DNA from: Punctularia strigosozonata HHB-11173 SS5
Taxonomy: Eukaryota > Basidiomycota > Agaricomycetes > Corticiales > Punctulariaceae
Length of the DNA: 64,000 nt
Direction of reading: 5' to 3'
NCBI RefSeq assembly: GCF_000264995.1
Contig: NW_006767434.1
Coordinates: 1,762,004 to 1,826,003 of the forward strand
Of this stretch, positions 21,279 to 32,585 are shown in pieces. The notes under the pieces are model-generated. The model was not told the DNA's origin and searched no databases. It saw only the letters and a program-made list of their open reading frames with translations. The position numbers were made by a program, and so were the translations under genes. Positions within the stretch are counted from its first letter, which is position 1. Every line of letters begins with the position of its first letter.

Positions 21279-23682
21279 ATGGCCCCTGCCTCCACCTCGG
21301 ACCTCGTCATCCTCGGCCTCGGCGCCGTCCTCGCTGGCGTCTACCTCTTCAAGGACCAGATTTTCTCCAGTTCGAAACCGAAGACCGCCGTCCCGCTCCA
21401 GCAAAAGGGCGGCTCCAATGGCTTCTCCAACCCGAGGGACTTCATCGAGAAGATGAAGGCCGGTGTAAGTCCGCGCGTTTGCGTGCTGCCGGCGGCACAA
21501 TCGTACGACGCATATACTGACGTGTCGTTCCTCGTCCGCGCAGAAAAAACGCCTGCTCATCTTGTACGGATCTCAGACGGGCACGGCGGAGGAGTATGCG
21601 ATCCGCTTGGCCAAGGAGGCCAAGACGAAATTCGGCTTGACGTCGCTGGTATGCGACCCGGAGGAGTACGACTTTGAGAACCTCGACCTCGTCCCGGAAG
21701 ACTGCTGCGTGTTCTTCGTCATGGCTACCTACGGAGAGGGAGAACCCACCGACAACGCTGTCCAGCTCTGCCAGAACCTTAGCGACGACTCGTTCACTTT
21801 CTCCAAGGGCGAGCACCGGCTCGACGGCCTCAAGTACGTCATCTTCGGCCTGGGCAACAAGACCTACGAGCACTACAACCTCATCGCGAGGAAAACGGAC
21901 GAGCAGCTCGCCGCCATGGGTGCCGTCCGCATCGGAGAGCGTGGTGAGGGTGACGACGACAGGAGCATGGAGGAGGATTACCTGGAATGGAAGGACGGCA
22001 TGTGGGAGGCTTTCGCCAAGGCGATGAACGTCGAGGAGGGCCAGGGCGGCGACACCCCCGACTTCACGGTCTCTGAGCTCACGGACCACCCTGAAGAGAA
22101 GGTCTATCTCGGTGAGCGCGATCCCTTGCCGGCTTTACGTCCTTCTCGCTGACCTTCGTTTCTCAGGTGAACTGTCGGCTCGCGCTCTTACCAAGACCCG
22201 CGGCATTCATGATGCGAAGAACCCGTACCCGGCGCCGATCAAAGTTGCGCGCGAGTTGTTCGCAGCCGGTGCTGACCGCAACTGCGTCCACATCGAGCTC
22301 GACATCGAAGGTTCCGGTATCTCGTACCAACACGGCGACCACGTCGGAGTCTGGCCGTCGAACGCTGAAGTCGAGGTTGAGCGTCTTCTCTGTGTCCTCG
22401 GCCTCCACGACAAGCGCGATACCGTCATCAACATTGAGTCACTCGACCCGGCCCTCGCCAAGGTTCCCTTCCCGGTTCCCACCACCTACGGCACCGTCCT
22501 CCGTCACTACGTCGACATCAGCGCCCTTGCCGGTCGTCAGATCCTCGGCACGTTCTCCAAGTTCGCCCCCACCCCGGAAGCGGAGGCGACCCTCAAGAAG
22601 CTCAACACCAACAAGGAGCACTACGCCGCGGTTGTGCACGACAGCTGCCTCAAGGTCGGAGAGGTTCTCCAGCTCGCCGCCGGAAACGACATCCACGCCG
22701 TCCCCAATCCGGAGAACACGACCGTCTGGAACATCCCCTTCGACATCATCGTTTCGTCCCTCAACCGCCTCCAGCCCCGGTACTACTCCATCTCCTCCAG
22801 CCCGAAGATGCACCCGAACGCGATCCACGTCACCGCCGTCGTCCTCAAGTGGCAGTCGTCCCACAACGAGCACGTCCCGGAGCGGTGGGTGTACGGCGTC
22901 GGCTCCAACTTCCTTCTCAACCTCAAGTACGCCGCGAATGGCGAGGACGCGCCGTTGCTCGCGGAGCCTGCGGACAAGCCCGAGCCTGGCGTCGTTATGC
23001 AGCCTCCGCGGTACAAGATCGAAGGCCCCCGTGGCGCTTACAAGACGGAGAACCTGTACAAGGTTCCTATCCACGTCCGCCGCTCGACTTTCCGTCTGCC
23101 CACCAACCCTCGCAGCCCGGTGATCATGGTTGGCCCTGGCACTGTAAGTCGTCTCTCGTTTCCCCGCAATCGTGCGAACTGAGTGGCTGATGTCCTGCAT
23201 AGGGTGTTGCGCCTTTCCGTGGATTCATTCAGGAACGTGTTGCTCTCGCCCGTCGTACGCTTGAGAAGAACGGCCCGGACGCGCTCGCTGACTGGGGCCG
23301 CATCACGCTCTTCTACGGCTCGCGCAAGTCGACGGAGGACTTCCTGTACAAGGACGAGTGGCCGCAGTACATGGAGGAGCTCAAGGGCAAGTTCGTCATG
23401 CACAACGCCTTCTCCCGCGAGCCGCCGTACAAGCCCGACGGCAGCAAGATCTACGTCCAGGACTTGATCTGGGAGGACCGGGAGCACATCGCGGACGCGA
23501 TCCTCAACGGCAAGGGCTACGTGTACATCTGCGGTGACGCCAAGAACATGAGCAAGTCCGTCGAGGACACGCTGTGCAGGATATTGGGCGAGAAGAAGGG
23601 CGGCACGGCCGAGGTCGAGGGCGCCGCCGAGCTGAAGCTGCTCAAGGAGCGGTCGAGGCTGATGTTGGATGTCTGGAGCTGA
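21279..23682 (+). CDS. NADPH-cytochrome P450 reductase
   Basis: ER membrane diflavin enzyme passing electrons from NADPH through FAD and FMN to cytochromes P450. Four exons, 21279-21464, 21544-22111, 22167-23143 and 23203-23682, give 736 residues. Domains: N-terminal membrane helix (LVILGLGAVLAGVYLF, ~8-24); FMN flavodoxin part with LYGSQTGTAEEYA, ATYGEGEPTDNA and GLGNKTYEHYN; FAD-binding RYYSISSSP; NADPH-binding MVGPGTGVAPFRGF, FYGSRKSTEDF and YICGDAKNMSKSV; C-terminal Trp-Ser. All expected motifs are present and all phases close. It serves the many P450s of basidiomycetes, including ergosterol synthesis. Confidence 0.97.
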
Positions 23683-23997
23683 GTGATCCGCCGCCGGTCG
23701 CTGGCGGTTCTACTACATGTCTGCAACAAGCACTCACTCACGCGTGTTCTTCCTTGGATTCGTACATCGTCGCGGGAATGGAATACAACATAGATTCTTG
23801 CAATGCTACTCCAATCACCACACACATCGTTTATACGTAGATTATCCGCCATCTGTAAATAGGACTCGCAATGTTTTTCATGTTGCTCGAAGCGCGAGCG
23901 AGAGAACCGCTGAGCCGTTCATCGAGAGCGGCGTCTACGCGACTTGTCTCCTGCTTCTGCCGAGGTCTTCGAAGGCCGATATCCTCCTTGCGTTGGT
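23683..23997. other. Intergenic between CPR and SHE9
   Basis: 315 bp holding the reductase 3' flank and the She9 promoter. Nothing else recognised. Confidence 0.5.
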
Positions 23998-25173
23998 ATG
24001 CTACGGCTCGCTAGTTCATCTTCGACTAGGACATGCCGACGCTCATTCGCCTCTTCCTCTCGCCTGCGCATACCAGCCAAGCCAGATAACTCGGAGTCTC
24101 CATCACCAGGGACTGCGCCGCCCGCCCGCGATGACTCTGCACCGTCCAAGACGGCGACGCCTGGACCTGAACCAGTCGATGTTCGGGTGCTCAACATCTC
24201 CGAACGATTACGGGAGCTCTCGACGAATAGCGCGATCGCGATGAGGAAGCGGATGGACGAGTTTACCGCCTCCGCGATGGTCGCGTTCTCTCGCCTTGGA
24301 GGGCAGCTCAACCACGTTACTGGATACAATGAGATCGACGATTTGAAGAGGAGAGTAAGGGAACAAGGTATGCGTCGGATATACGTTCTCCGCTATGCTC
24401 TTGCGGGCTGACATACATAGTCAGAGGCGCGCATCGAGGAAACTCGCAAGGCTGCTCGTGAAGCGAAGGCGGCATACGACGACGCCGTCACGCGACGGGC
24501 GCAATCTCAGAAAGACGTCAACGACCTATTACAGAGGAAATCCTCCTGGAAGGACGACGACGTCGCACGGTTTACGACGCTCGTTAGGGCGGATCACCTA
24601 CACGAGCAAGAGGAGATGCGGGCGAAGGAAAACCTGGATCGCGCGGACATGGCCGTCGAGCGCGAGTTCAGCATCCTCATGCGCGCGATCCTGGACCGGT
24701 ACCACGAGGAGCAGGTGTGGTCCGACAAGATCCGGAGCGCGTCCACGTACGGATCGCTCGCGGCGCTCGGGCTCAACTTGTTCGTCTTCATCACGGCCAT
24801 CATCATCGTCGAGCCGTGGAAGCGGCGGAGGCTTGCGCAGACGTTCGAGAAGAAGGTGGAGGAGATGGGTATGCAGACGCGCGCCATGTTCGTGAGCGGG
24901 ATGAAGGAGCTCGAAGACCACCTGGAGGAGCAGGAGAAGCGGCTGGTGAAGGTCGCTGCAGCGGCGATTGCAACGTCGTCAGAGGGGCCTCTACCTGCGT
25001 CAGTCGCCCAGACGACTTCAACCCCCGGAGATGCCGAACCTGGTGCACTACCGCCACCATCACCACCTTTACCCCAACGTATACCATCTCCTCCTCTCGA
25101 TATTGCTCTACTGGCGACCGGTTTCGTGGCCGCTGTCGTTGGTTGGACAGCACGTAGCTTCTGGCAACGCTAG
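23998..25173 (+). CDS. SHE9: Mitochondrial inner membrane protein She9/Mdm33
   Basis: Two exons (23998-24367, 24425-25173), 372 residues. She9/Mdm33 proteins sit in the mitochondrial inner membrane and influence inner-membrane fission and lipid homeostasis. Seen: an Arg/Ser-rich presequence (MLRLASSSSTRTCRRSFASS), Pro-rich linker, then long coiled-coil helices rich in Glu/Arg/Lys with LGGQLNHVTGYNEI at their start, a first membrane helix LAALGLNLFVFITAIII, another coiled coil, and a second membrane helix LLATGFVAAVVGW at the C-terminus. The ATG at 23998 is preferred because it starts the presequence; an in-frame ATG is also possible upstream but adds non-targeting sequence. Confidence 0.88.
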
Positions 25174-25532
25174 TGGAATATCTTATCAGCATATATTTGC
25201 CTGCAATTGCCTATGATCTCCTCGTATATCGAGCTTAACCACAGCTTTCCGCTCCAGACAGGCCAGCTGTCCTGCCAATGAATGCATGTCTGTGACCTCA
25301 AGCGATCCGATTTTGAGCAAAGATTTCGTCCAGCAAATCCGACCGCACAGTGTTGCGTGTCTTGCCAAGTTATCCCCAGCGTTTCAGTCAAAACATGGCA
25401 GACGAGGATATCCTCATGGGATCGAACAGCGACACTTAAAGTGCCCACATTGAACCCCCACGTGCACTTTCACCCTCATGGCGTCGTCTCCTGCGCTCCG
25501 AGTCTCAGTCTTAGCCTCCTACATTCATATTC
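25174..25532. other. Intergenic, ORC2 promoter region
   Basis: About 360 bp between She9 and ORC2, both plus strand. Nothing beyond the expected terminator and promoter regions. Confidence 0.5.
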
Positions 25533-26957
25533 ATGATGTCTCGCTCTCCACAGAAGCGCAGTTCGCCACGAAAAACGGACCAGTCGCGTGCAGAAGCAGC
25601 GGTAGATACGCCAAGGAGAAAAACAAATCGCCAAGTTATTCCTGTACACACTCCCGGATACTCTGAGGACGAAAGCAGCAGCGAAGTCACGTCCGAAGAC
25701 GAAGACGGTGAGGATGTCGTGTCTGCAGTAGCATCCTCCTCGCGCACTTTGCTTGATGGCTCTCAATCGGGGCTTGTCTCTCAGACGTCTTTCGACGCGT
25801 ATTTCATCAACACCTCCAAACCGTCGCGTACTTCGTCCAATGTCTTCTCCTCTATACTTGAGCCACTCAGCGCCGAGGAGTACGCAAAGGCGATGACAAA
25901 CGCGTCCAACAGGCTCAATGTGCTTGACCTCACGCCACTGGACTCTTTCCATCAAGCAAACTTTCCTCGGTATCTGCGTGAACTGCACGAAGGCTTCAAT
26001 CTACTGTTCTACGGTTTTGGATCCAAACGTTCTCTCATCAATAAGTTCGCAATCATCCAATGCGCCAAACACGGTCATCTCGTGGTGGCTAACGCCTTCT
26101 CTCCGAACTTCACTCTGAGGGACTTTTTGGGATCCATAGAGAGCGTGCCCGGGCTCACCGACCTTCCCGCAGCCGCGGGTCAAGACGGCCAGGCGCATCG
26201 CATCATCACATTCTTTGCCAACACTTTGAACAAGCCGCTTTATCTCATCGTACATAACGTCGATGCTCCTGCCTTGCGATCTACCAAGGCGAAAAACTTT
26301 CTGTCCTCCATCGGCTTGCATCCACGCATCCACATCGTCGCTACCGTAGACCACGTCAACGCCCCGCTTCTATGGTCGTCATCCGAAATGTATGCTCGCA
26401 AGGTCCCGATCAAGACCGACGTGCCGGAGAGACGCGGGACCACTCTACGTCGTGGCTACGCCTGGTTATGGCATGACTTGACCACCCTTCTGCCTTACGA
26501 CTTCGAACTCTCGTTCGTGGACCGGTCATCCATATCCGGAGCGTCCGCCTCCGCTGCAGGTCGAGGGCAGCAAGATACTGCCAGTGGAAAAACTCTGATC
26601 TCTGAGACCGCCGCGGAGCACATCCTTGCATCGGTCACGGAGAAAGCCAAAAAACTCTTCGTCATGATGGGAACCAAGCAACTCGAGCTCATCGCGGAGG
26701 AGCAGTCGACAGCTCCGTTGACTGCTCAGGACCTGCAGAAATATGCGATCAGTTATGACTCCCTCTTCAACGCGGCAAGGGACCAGTTTATCGCTACGAG
26801 CGACGGAGCTCTCAGAGCATTATTGGGCGAATTCAGGGACCACGGATTGGTCGTATCTGCAAACCTCGGCGGCGCCGGGTCGAGAGAGGTTCTATGGATA
26901 CCGATGAGGAAGGAACGACTTGCGAGAATCATCACTTCGCTGAAAGGAGCGGCATAG
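25533..26957 (+). CDS. ORC2: Origin recognition complex subunit 2
   Basis: Nuclear subunit of the six-protein complex that marks replication origins and loads Cdc6/MCM. Intronless, 474 residues. The N-terminal ~90 residues are charged and disordered (SPRKTDQSRAE, acidic SEDEDGED), as in other Orc2 proteins. The signature segment is GFNLLFYGFGSKRSLINKF, followed by HLVVANAFSPNFTLRDFL and YLIVHNVDAPALR of the AAA-like fold, then a C-terminal winged-helix region (residues ~370-470). The start has two consecutive ATGs (25533 and 25536). No defect is seen. Confidence 0.93.
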   Translation: MMSRSPQKRSSPRKTDQSRAEAAVDTPRRKTNRQVIPVHTPGYSEDESSSEVTSEDEDGEDVVSAVASSSRTLLDGSQSGLVSQTSFDAYFINTSKPSRTSSNVFSSILEPLSAEEYAKAMTNASNRLNVLDLTPLDSFHQANFPRYLRELHEGFNLLFYGFGSKRSLINKFAIIQCAKHGHLVVANAFSPNFTLRDFLGSIESVPGLTDLPAAAGQDGQAHRIITFFANTLNKPLYLIVHNVDAPALRSTKAKNFLSSIGLHPRIHIVATVDHVNAPLLWSSSEMYARKVPIKTDVPERRGTTLRRGYAWLWHDLTTLLPYDFELSFVDRSSISGASASAAGRGQQDTASGKTLISETAAEHILASVTEKAKKLFVMMGTKQLELIAEEQSTAPLTAQDLQKYAISYDSLFNAARDQFIATSDGALRALLGEFRDHGLVVSANLGGAGSREVLWIPMRKERLARIITSLKGAA

Positions 26958-27467
26958 GGATACTCCCTACACCTCCCATCGCGAGGGAGCAGCTACGAAC
27001 CTGCCCTGCAACCGGTCATGCTGCGAGGTATAACTCATGTCGCGGGTTCGGAACTTCATCGCGCAATCCACCTAGGGTTTCCCCATGCTCTACCTTGACT
27101 GGACCGAAAGGATGTGTAACCACTCTCGTCTACATCATCGATGCGCTGATCAATATACTGCCGCCATACATCCTTACAAATGTCGATCACCATTCCGATA
27201 CGATGCAGGGAGGCATTGCACCATCCTGCGGAACATCGACCATGCGTCGTGGTTGAACACAGTTATCGCATTGCGGATCTTTTCGCGCAGTCAACCAGTG
27301 ACCGCGACAGTATGCACAAGCTCCATCGAGCAATATACGGAAGTGCAGCGAGAGCACTTTCGCCTACGACCGCAGCAGTATGACATTAGGCACCTCCGTA
27401 ACGAGCTACATGATCGGTTTGCAGGATTCGGATATATTATACGCCTTCTGTAGCGTAACAAAGACGT
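26958..27467. other. Convergent intergenic gap
   Basis: About 510 bp between the 3' ends of ORC2 and the aspartic protease. Short open frames have no recognisable content. Confidence 0.5.
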
Positions 27468-29264
27468 CTAGAACACGAATATTCCGGATGCGAAAGCAGC
27501 AGTAAGAGTCGTCATCATCACGATGGACGCCTGACCGGGCCTGCACATGCCCTCCAGCCCAGAAGAACTCTTGAAATTCTTGTATCCCTCCTGTTTGAGC
27601 TTGAAATTGACAACATCCGCGGTGCTGTTGAACGAACTTGCGGGCGACGCGGCTGCGAGCCCCACTCTGGCGTTGTCGACATCGAACACGGAAGTCCATG
27701 ACTTGAGGAAGGAGTCGCCCATCTGCAGGAAGCGTTAGCACCGTTAACGGAAAGCACGGGAGCAACTGACAATCATCAGAGGCGCCGTTTCGTTCACCTC
27801 GGTAGATTGCTGACCACCAACGAAGGGCAGCAAACACGCCGTGGTACCCTGCGCGAAGCCATACTTGTCCGAGAGTTGCTGAGAGTTGATCTCGATGGCA
27901 TCGAGTACCAGGTCCTCGGTCGCGATGCTGTAGTCCTTCCCGCCAATCCTCAAAGCGACAACGGGTAATGATGTGCAGTTGCGCACAAGCAGGTTCCCGG
28001 GACCAGGTTTCGCGCCAATGGCAGTAGCGAGTGCCTGCCAAGTTGCATTCGGCATTACGATCAAGGATGTGCCTGTATCCATCTACCCGTGCAATAAGTA
28101 CGCCATAAGTCAATGTAACAGCAAACGCACCATCGCTTGGACCCCGGTCGTCCCCGGTACGACTTGAGAATTCACTGACATGCCATCCGCCTGAACGACC
28201 CAATGCGCCTTCTGGACGATCGGGAAGTAATCAATGTCGCCTGTATACTGGATAACGATGAGATCGTCAAGCTCCTGGACCGAATCATGACAACGAACTG
28301 TAGAAGAAACTGTGCCGCCGATTGCGAGGGTGCCGGCATTGAGGGTCCCGTTACCTCGACCCTGCCCTGGGCTGAGCTTGTCCACACCTCTTCCCAGGTA
28401 GAAACTGAACACGTTGCTCTGCAGCGAGCTCGTCTGCATCAGCTGCTCGACAAATGTGGGCATCTTCGACCGCGACAATCCCTGCCAGCCGAAGCCCATG
28501 ATACCAGACATCTTCCTGAATTCGAACGCGCTAGAGTCGACAACCCCGGACTCAACCACCGCATTTTTAACGGTTAAGCCGGCCACTGATACGGTGTCGG
28601 TGCCAAGCGTGCCATTAAATTGGCCTTTCCCGTAGCTGTAAGTTCTTGAGATGTAAATCGAGCGACATGGCAAGTTGGACTCACGTTATGTGTATAGGGG
28701 TAGACAGATTCTTGTAGGTCGATGACGAAGTCGGGTCGAAAGTAACAGGCATACCGAGACTGCCAGGCGCACCAAGCCAGAAATCCGCACTGCCCGTATC
28801 GGCAACGACAGTAAATGTTTGGGGCGGCGTGCCTACGTCTACCTACAGAAAATCTGTTGAGTGTTCCTTGCTGAGACGGTCCGGGAAGTCTCACAGATGT
28901 GTAATACGCGGTATCCACAAAGTCTCCCCAGACTACCGGGAGAGGTTGGTTATGAGCACGCAAAAAGCGCGGAGGATAGCTCACATTCCACGAGATTCTG
29001 CATGCCAAAAGCAAATGTATCCTCACGAGCGTTCAGGTGGACGTCGCGAGTACGTAAATACGAATCCCCCTGGGCGTGCCAGTTGTTCGCAGCGGCGCGT
29101 AGTTTGCTTTGTACGCGTGCGACTTGGTGCTGGGCCCATTCAGCCGTACGATCTCTTGGTATGGATCTCCTTGTGGAGATTGGCAGCGTCATCAAGGGAG
29201 ACCCGAGAACGGCTTCGGCATAAAAGAGCAAAGCATAACAGGCAATGATCCAGTTGGAAGACAT
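27468..29264 (-). CDS. Pepsin-like aspartic protease with GPI-type tail
   Basis: A1-family endopeptidase, secreted and probably wall- or membrane-attached. About six exons traced. N-terminal signal region MSSNWIIACYALLFYAEAVL, a ~70-residue propeptide, first catalytic motif VVADTGSADFWL, second MDTGTSLIVM. Joins that restore the fold: E|FWGDFVDTAYY, S|VDVGTPPQTF, IHIT|YGKGQF and APLMI|MGDSFLKSW. The C-terminus has a small-residue, hydrophobic end (MMTTLTAAFASGIFVF), as for GPI attachment. ATG at 29264 chosen; an upstream in-frame GTG is ignored. A TATA-like ATAAATA lies near 29316. Both Asp motifs intact. Confidence 0.88.
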
Positions 29265-30113
29265 GTCCACTGCCGCGATAGATTATAACAATGAGGCGCC
29301 GGCACCGGGAGAAGCATAAATAAGTAGGGATGAGTATCGTTCAGGAGCGACAGCGCTCGGGTTTAAAGCAAGCTCGTATCCATATGAAACCCGGTGGCAC
29401 CGGAGCAATTGGATCCGTTCACATCGTGATGGCGAAGAGAGACGGCACTGATGAGCTCGTGGCAGTAAAATGCAGTATGAAAATTCACTGCTAGTCGGTG
29501 CCCATCACTGCTACGCACTGCCAGCAGAACGTGAACCTGCTTCTTTGCATTCCTGTTGCATTCAAAACGACGTGGCGGAACAGCAAAGGCTGCGCTGCCG
29601 CAAGGGCTCTCCCTCCACGGAAGGGACGCCGTTAACTATTCACTCCGTTCGAGAAGATATCCGGCCGTTGAATATCGACGGCGAAATGTTCAAAATCATC
29701 AGCAGGCTTTTCGTTAACACTTTTTGACCAGTCATATGGGTCGTCGACGAACGAATGATGTCGCCGATGCATAAAGTCAAGAGCACGGATTTGAGAGGGC
29801 TTTCGATGTCTCCTGTAACAATGATGTATGGTTTCCAGGATAATGAGCTATGAGCAACGGAGGGTGCAAGAGACAATGATTCCACACGCAGGCCCATCTG
29901 GCACAAGGCGACGCTTGACACGTCCCCCGGTACACCACCTTCCGAAGGAGCGATTTGTAAAGCAAGAAAGCTAGGTATACAGAGATCAAATAGAGTAAAG
30001 TTATGCAATCAACAGATAGTCCTCAGATATCGTCCCTAGATCGTCCGGGTCGAGGTATAAGATAGCTTCCCTTGCCTTTACTCTCCGATAGCAAGCGCCT
30101 GCCGAAGGGAGGC
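29265..30113. other. Intergenic, protease promoter
   Basis: About 850 bp. Contains the protease upstream region (TATA-like element near 29316). A 122-codon minus frame at 29640-30008 has hydrophobic pieces but no family, signal peptide or neighbouring splice chain, so I do not call it. Confidence 0.4.
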
Positions 30114-31550
30114 TCAGAATAGTTGATCATGCCTGAGGTTCTCGTAGCGATCTCCTGGCACGTCCCTCTTCTGTTCCTTTTCGACCTCTCCTACGTACTC
30201 GAACGCCTGCTTGAGGCCAACCTGTTCATCAAGGGATACGTGAGTTGTTAAGGATTTCGCTGATACGGACAGCAGTAACCAACCTGTTGGAAGAAGTCCT
30301 TGATGGTCTTGCCTTCGCACGCCTTCAAGTCGCTTCCTTCGTTCTGGATCGGGATTGGTGAGAACAACACGACGAACGCTGTCCGGCGGAATACTTGCCT
30401 TTAACATGCCATAGCTGCGCTGCAAGGCGAGCATGGCAGGCACAAATCCAGTGCAAGGATACATCACGGAGGCAAAGCCGAGATCAGTGCATTCCTGCGT
30501 CGTCAGGTTCCCTGTGAGACCCTACGTTGCTTGTGAGAGCTGTGATCCGCGCTTATTCGTCAAGTAACTCACGTCCGGAAGCACATTGATCATGACCGGT
30601 TTACCCTCGAGTGCCTTGACCAATCGTGCGCACTCCTCCCTTCCACGCGGGGACTCCATGAACGCCATGTCCGCACCTGCGCAGGCATGACGTCAGCTCA
30701 GAATATCAGAACGAAATGGTAGGTAGTAAGACGGACCGGCATCCAGAGCAGCTTTCAGACGCTTGACGCCCTCTTCGAATGCGTGCTCGCCTGCGTCGGG
30801 ACCGCCGAATTGGATGGCGTTGCGCGCGTCCGTTCTGGCGATGATAAGGAAGTCCGGGTTGCGCCTGGCTTTGACAGCAGCGATTATACGTTCCACGTAG
30901 GTGTCAATGTCAGCGACATCTTTCCCCTGAGATGCAGATGAAGTTCAGCCAATGATGCTCGCGTCTATGGTAGCTGGATACTCTTACATCAAGTTGGCCA
31001 CATCGTTTGGGGAATGTCTGGTCCTCAATATGACATCCGGCAATACCGGCAGCTTCGTACATAGCAATCGTACGCGAAATGTTCAACGGGCCCCCGAAAC
31101 CGGTGTCCGCGTCCGCGATCACCGGCGTTCCCTCGCATGCCTGGACGACCATGCGCCCGACCTCAGCCATTTCGGTGTTGGTGATAACACTGAGGTCAGG
31201 TTCACCGCAGTAGCTGCCTGAGGTTCCGGAGCCTGCGAGGTAGATCCAGTCGAATCCTATGGAGTTGGCAACGTGTGCTGAGATGCCGTCGAATACTCCA
31301 GGTCTATCAGCTTCTCGTCAGCCTACGTTTCGAAATGTTCCAAGCGATAGTTCACTGACCCAACCAGACAACGGCCAGCTGTGAATGCGTCGCACGATGA
31401 GCATCACGATCACATATCCTATGGGATACCTAGCGTACCGCGCTTCCCATCAGGTCCGAGCGTTCGCGCATTATCTCTCAAGAGCTGGCGTAGGCGTGCT
31501 GGTCCGCCGTACTGCGCGACTGCTGGAGGTTGTACTACGGGTCCGGGCAT
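30114..31550 (-). CDS. ICL/PEP-mutase superfamily enzyme (methylisocitrate lyase-like)
   Basis: TIM-barrel enzymes that make or break C-C or P-C bonds next to a carboxylate. Seen: substrate and Mg site DADTGFGG, HIEDQ, catalytic loop KRCGQLDGK, DFLIIARTDAR, MAFMESPRGREE and MINVLPDGLTGNLT. The loop has Gln where isocitrate and methylisocitrate lyases have His (K-[KR]-C-G-H). A spliced join PGVFDGISAHVANSIGF follows the short N-terminus MPGPVVQPPAVAQYGG, but the first one or two introns could not be fixed, so the 5' structure is provisional. One later intron (30399-30344) uses a GCAAGT donor. Could be an oxaloacetate hydrolase or a related lyase; reaction not assigned. Confidence 0.82.
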
Positions 31551-31976
31551 GGTAGGGTGTAACAATTCGTAAGAGGATATTCAGTCTCCATATGCATATT
31601 CCTGAGGATATATAGTGCAGTATACATAGCGTCGAGTGATGTCAAAAGATGAGGTCACCAAAGGATGAGGTCACCAAGATAAGTACTTAGCGGTGGAGGA
31701 GACTGAGAGCCTGGAGAGAGAGAGAGCGCGCCAGACCTATTTTTAGCCTCCGATACTGCGACGGTGCGTTCCTGCTCGTCATCCGCCGCAGCCTGTGGCT
31801 ACCAGGTTACTGAGCTATGTTTGTAACTCCAGCGCAACGATGACTTGCATGCGAAATACAAGAAGCTATTAGTATAGGAACATAAGGTGATCAAGCTAGC
31901 GAGCGGGCTCCCAGGGCGGAGAACGAAATCCTCTCAAGATCTGTTTATATATGCGGCTGCCCCGCTGCTCTACACA
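31551..31976. other. Intergenic between two minus-strand genes
   Basis: About 425 bp upstream of the ICL/PEPM gene. Contains a purine-rich GAGAGAGAGAG near 31715 and a TGAGGTCACCAA direct repeat at about 31650-31680 (AAGATGAGGTCACCAAAGGATGAGGTCACCAAGAT). No gene. Confidence 0.5.
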
Positions 31977-32585
31977 TTACTCGCTAGGTGCAACACACTT
32001 CGCCTGGGTCGGGCAGTTGGTCTGGGCCTGGTTCTGAAGGACACCATCCTGCGGTTAAAGTAGTGAGCTAATGGTAACGCTACTGGCTGTGCGGTACGCA
32101 CGAAGTCCCAAGTGCACGCTCCGCCGGCATACGCGCACTGGTAGCCGGTGAACTCGTTGATGAGGACGCCATCATCGCCGTTGTTGTCGGTGGGGCAGAC
32201 GCATCCGGACGAAGGGCACGCTTCGGAGGTCGGGCAGTTCGTCTGTCCGGGGTTCTGCAACGCACCATCCTGCGACCGACCGGAATGAGTTAGACCGTCA
32301 TCACAGTAATGTGATGGAATGGCGCACCTTATCACCCCAGGTGCAAGCACCCCCCGGGTAGGCGCACTGGTAGCCGGGGTAGTAGTTGATCAGCACGCCG
32401 CTGTCACCGTTGAGGTCGGTCGGGCAAGCGCACGGGGCGCTGTCCGAGGGTTGTTGGTAGCAGGCGACCGCGACCTGCTGCGTGGTGCGGCGATGAAGGC
32501 TGGAGAACACCGACACGGGAGAGCTGGCGCCCATGACAGCGGTCGCGGAGAGCGCAAGAGTAAGAGCGATAGTGAAGGCAACCAT
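31977..32585 (-). CDS. Small secreted Cys-rich modular protein
   Basis: Three exons encode about 165 residues: exon 1 32585-32328, then a middle and a last exon ending in TAA at 31977. Signal peptide MVAFTIALTLALSATAVMG. The protein is built of repeats: CPTDLNGDSGVLIN...GYQCAYPGGACTW in exon 1, CPTDNNGDDGVLIN...GYQCAYAGGACTW in exon 2, and each of exons 2 and 3 begins DG[AV]LQN..QTNCPT. Both introns are phase 0 and lie at module boundaries. A TATA-like AATAAAAGG lies about 100 bp upstream. Disulfide-stabilised extracellular protein is inference; family unknown to me. Confidence 0.75.

Noticed and set aside
22167-23200. Long open frames on both strands over the cytochrome P450 reductase (318 and 253 codons)
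   Set aside because: They are shadows of the GC-biased codon use of the real gene and have Arg/Ser/Val-rich, motif-free sequence.
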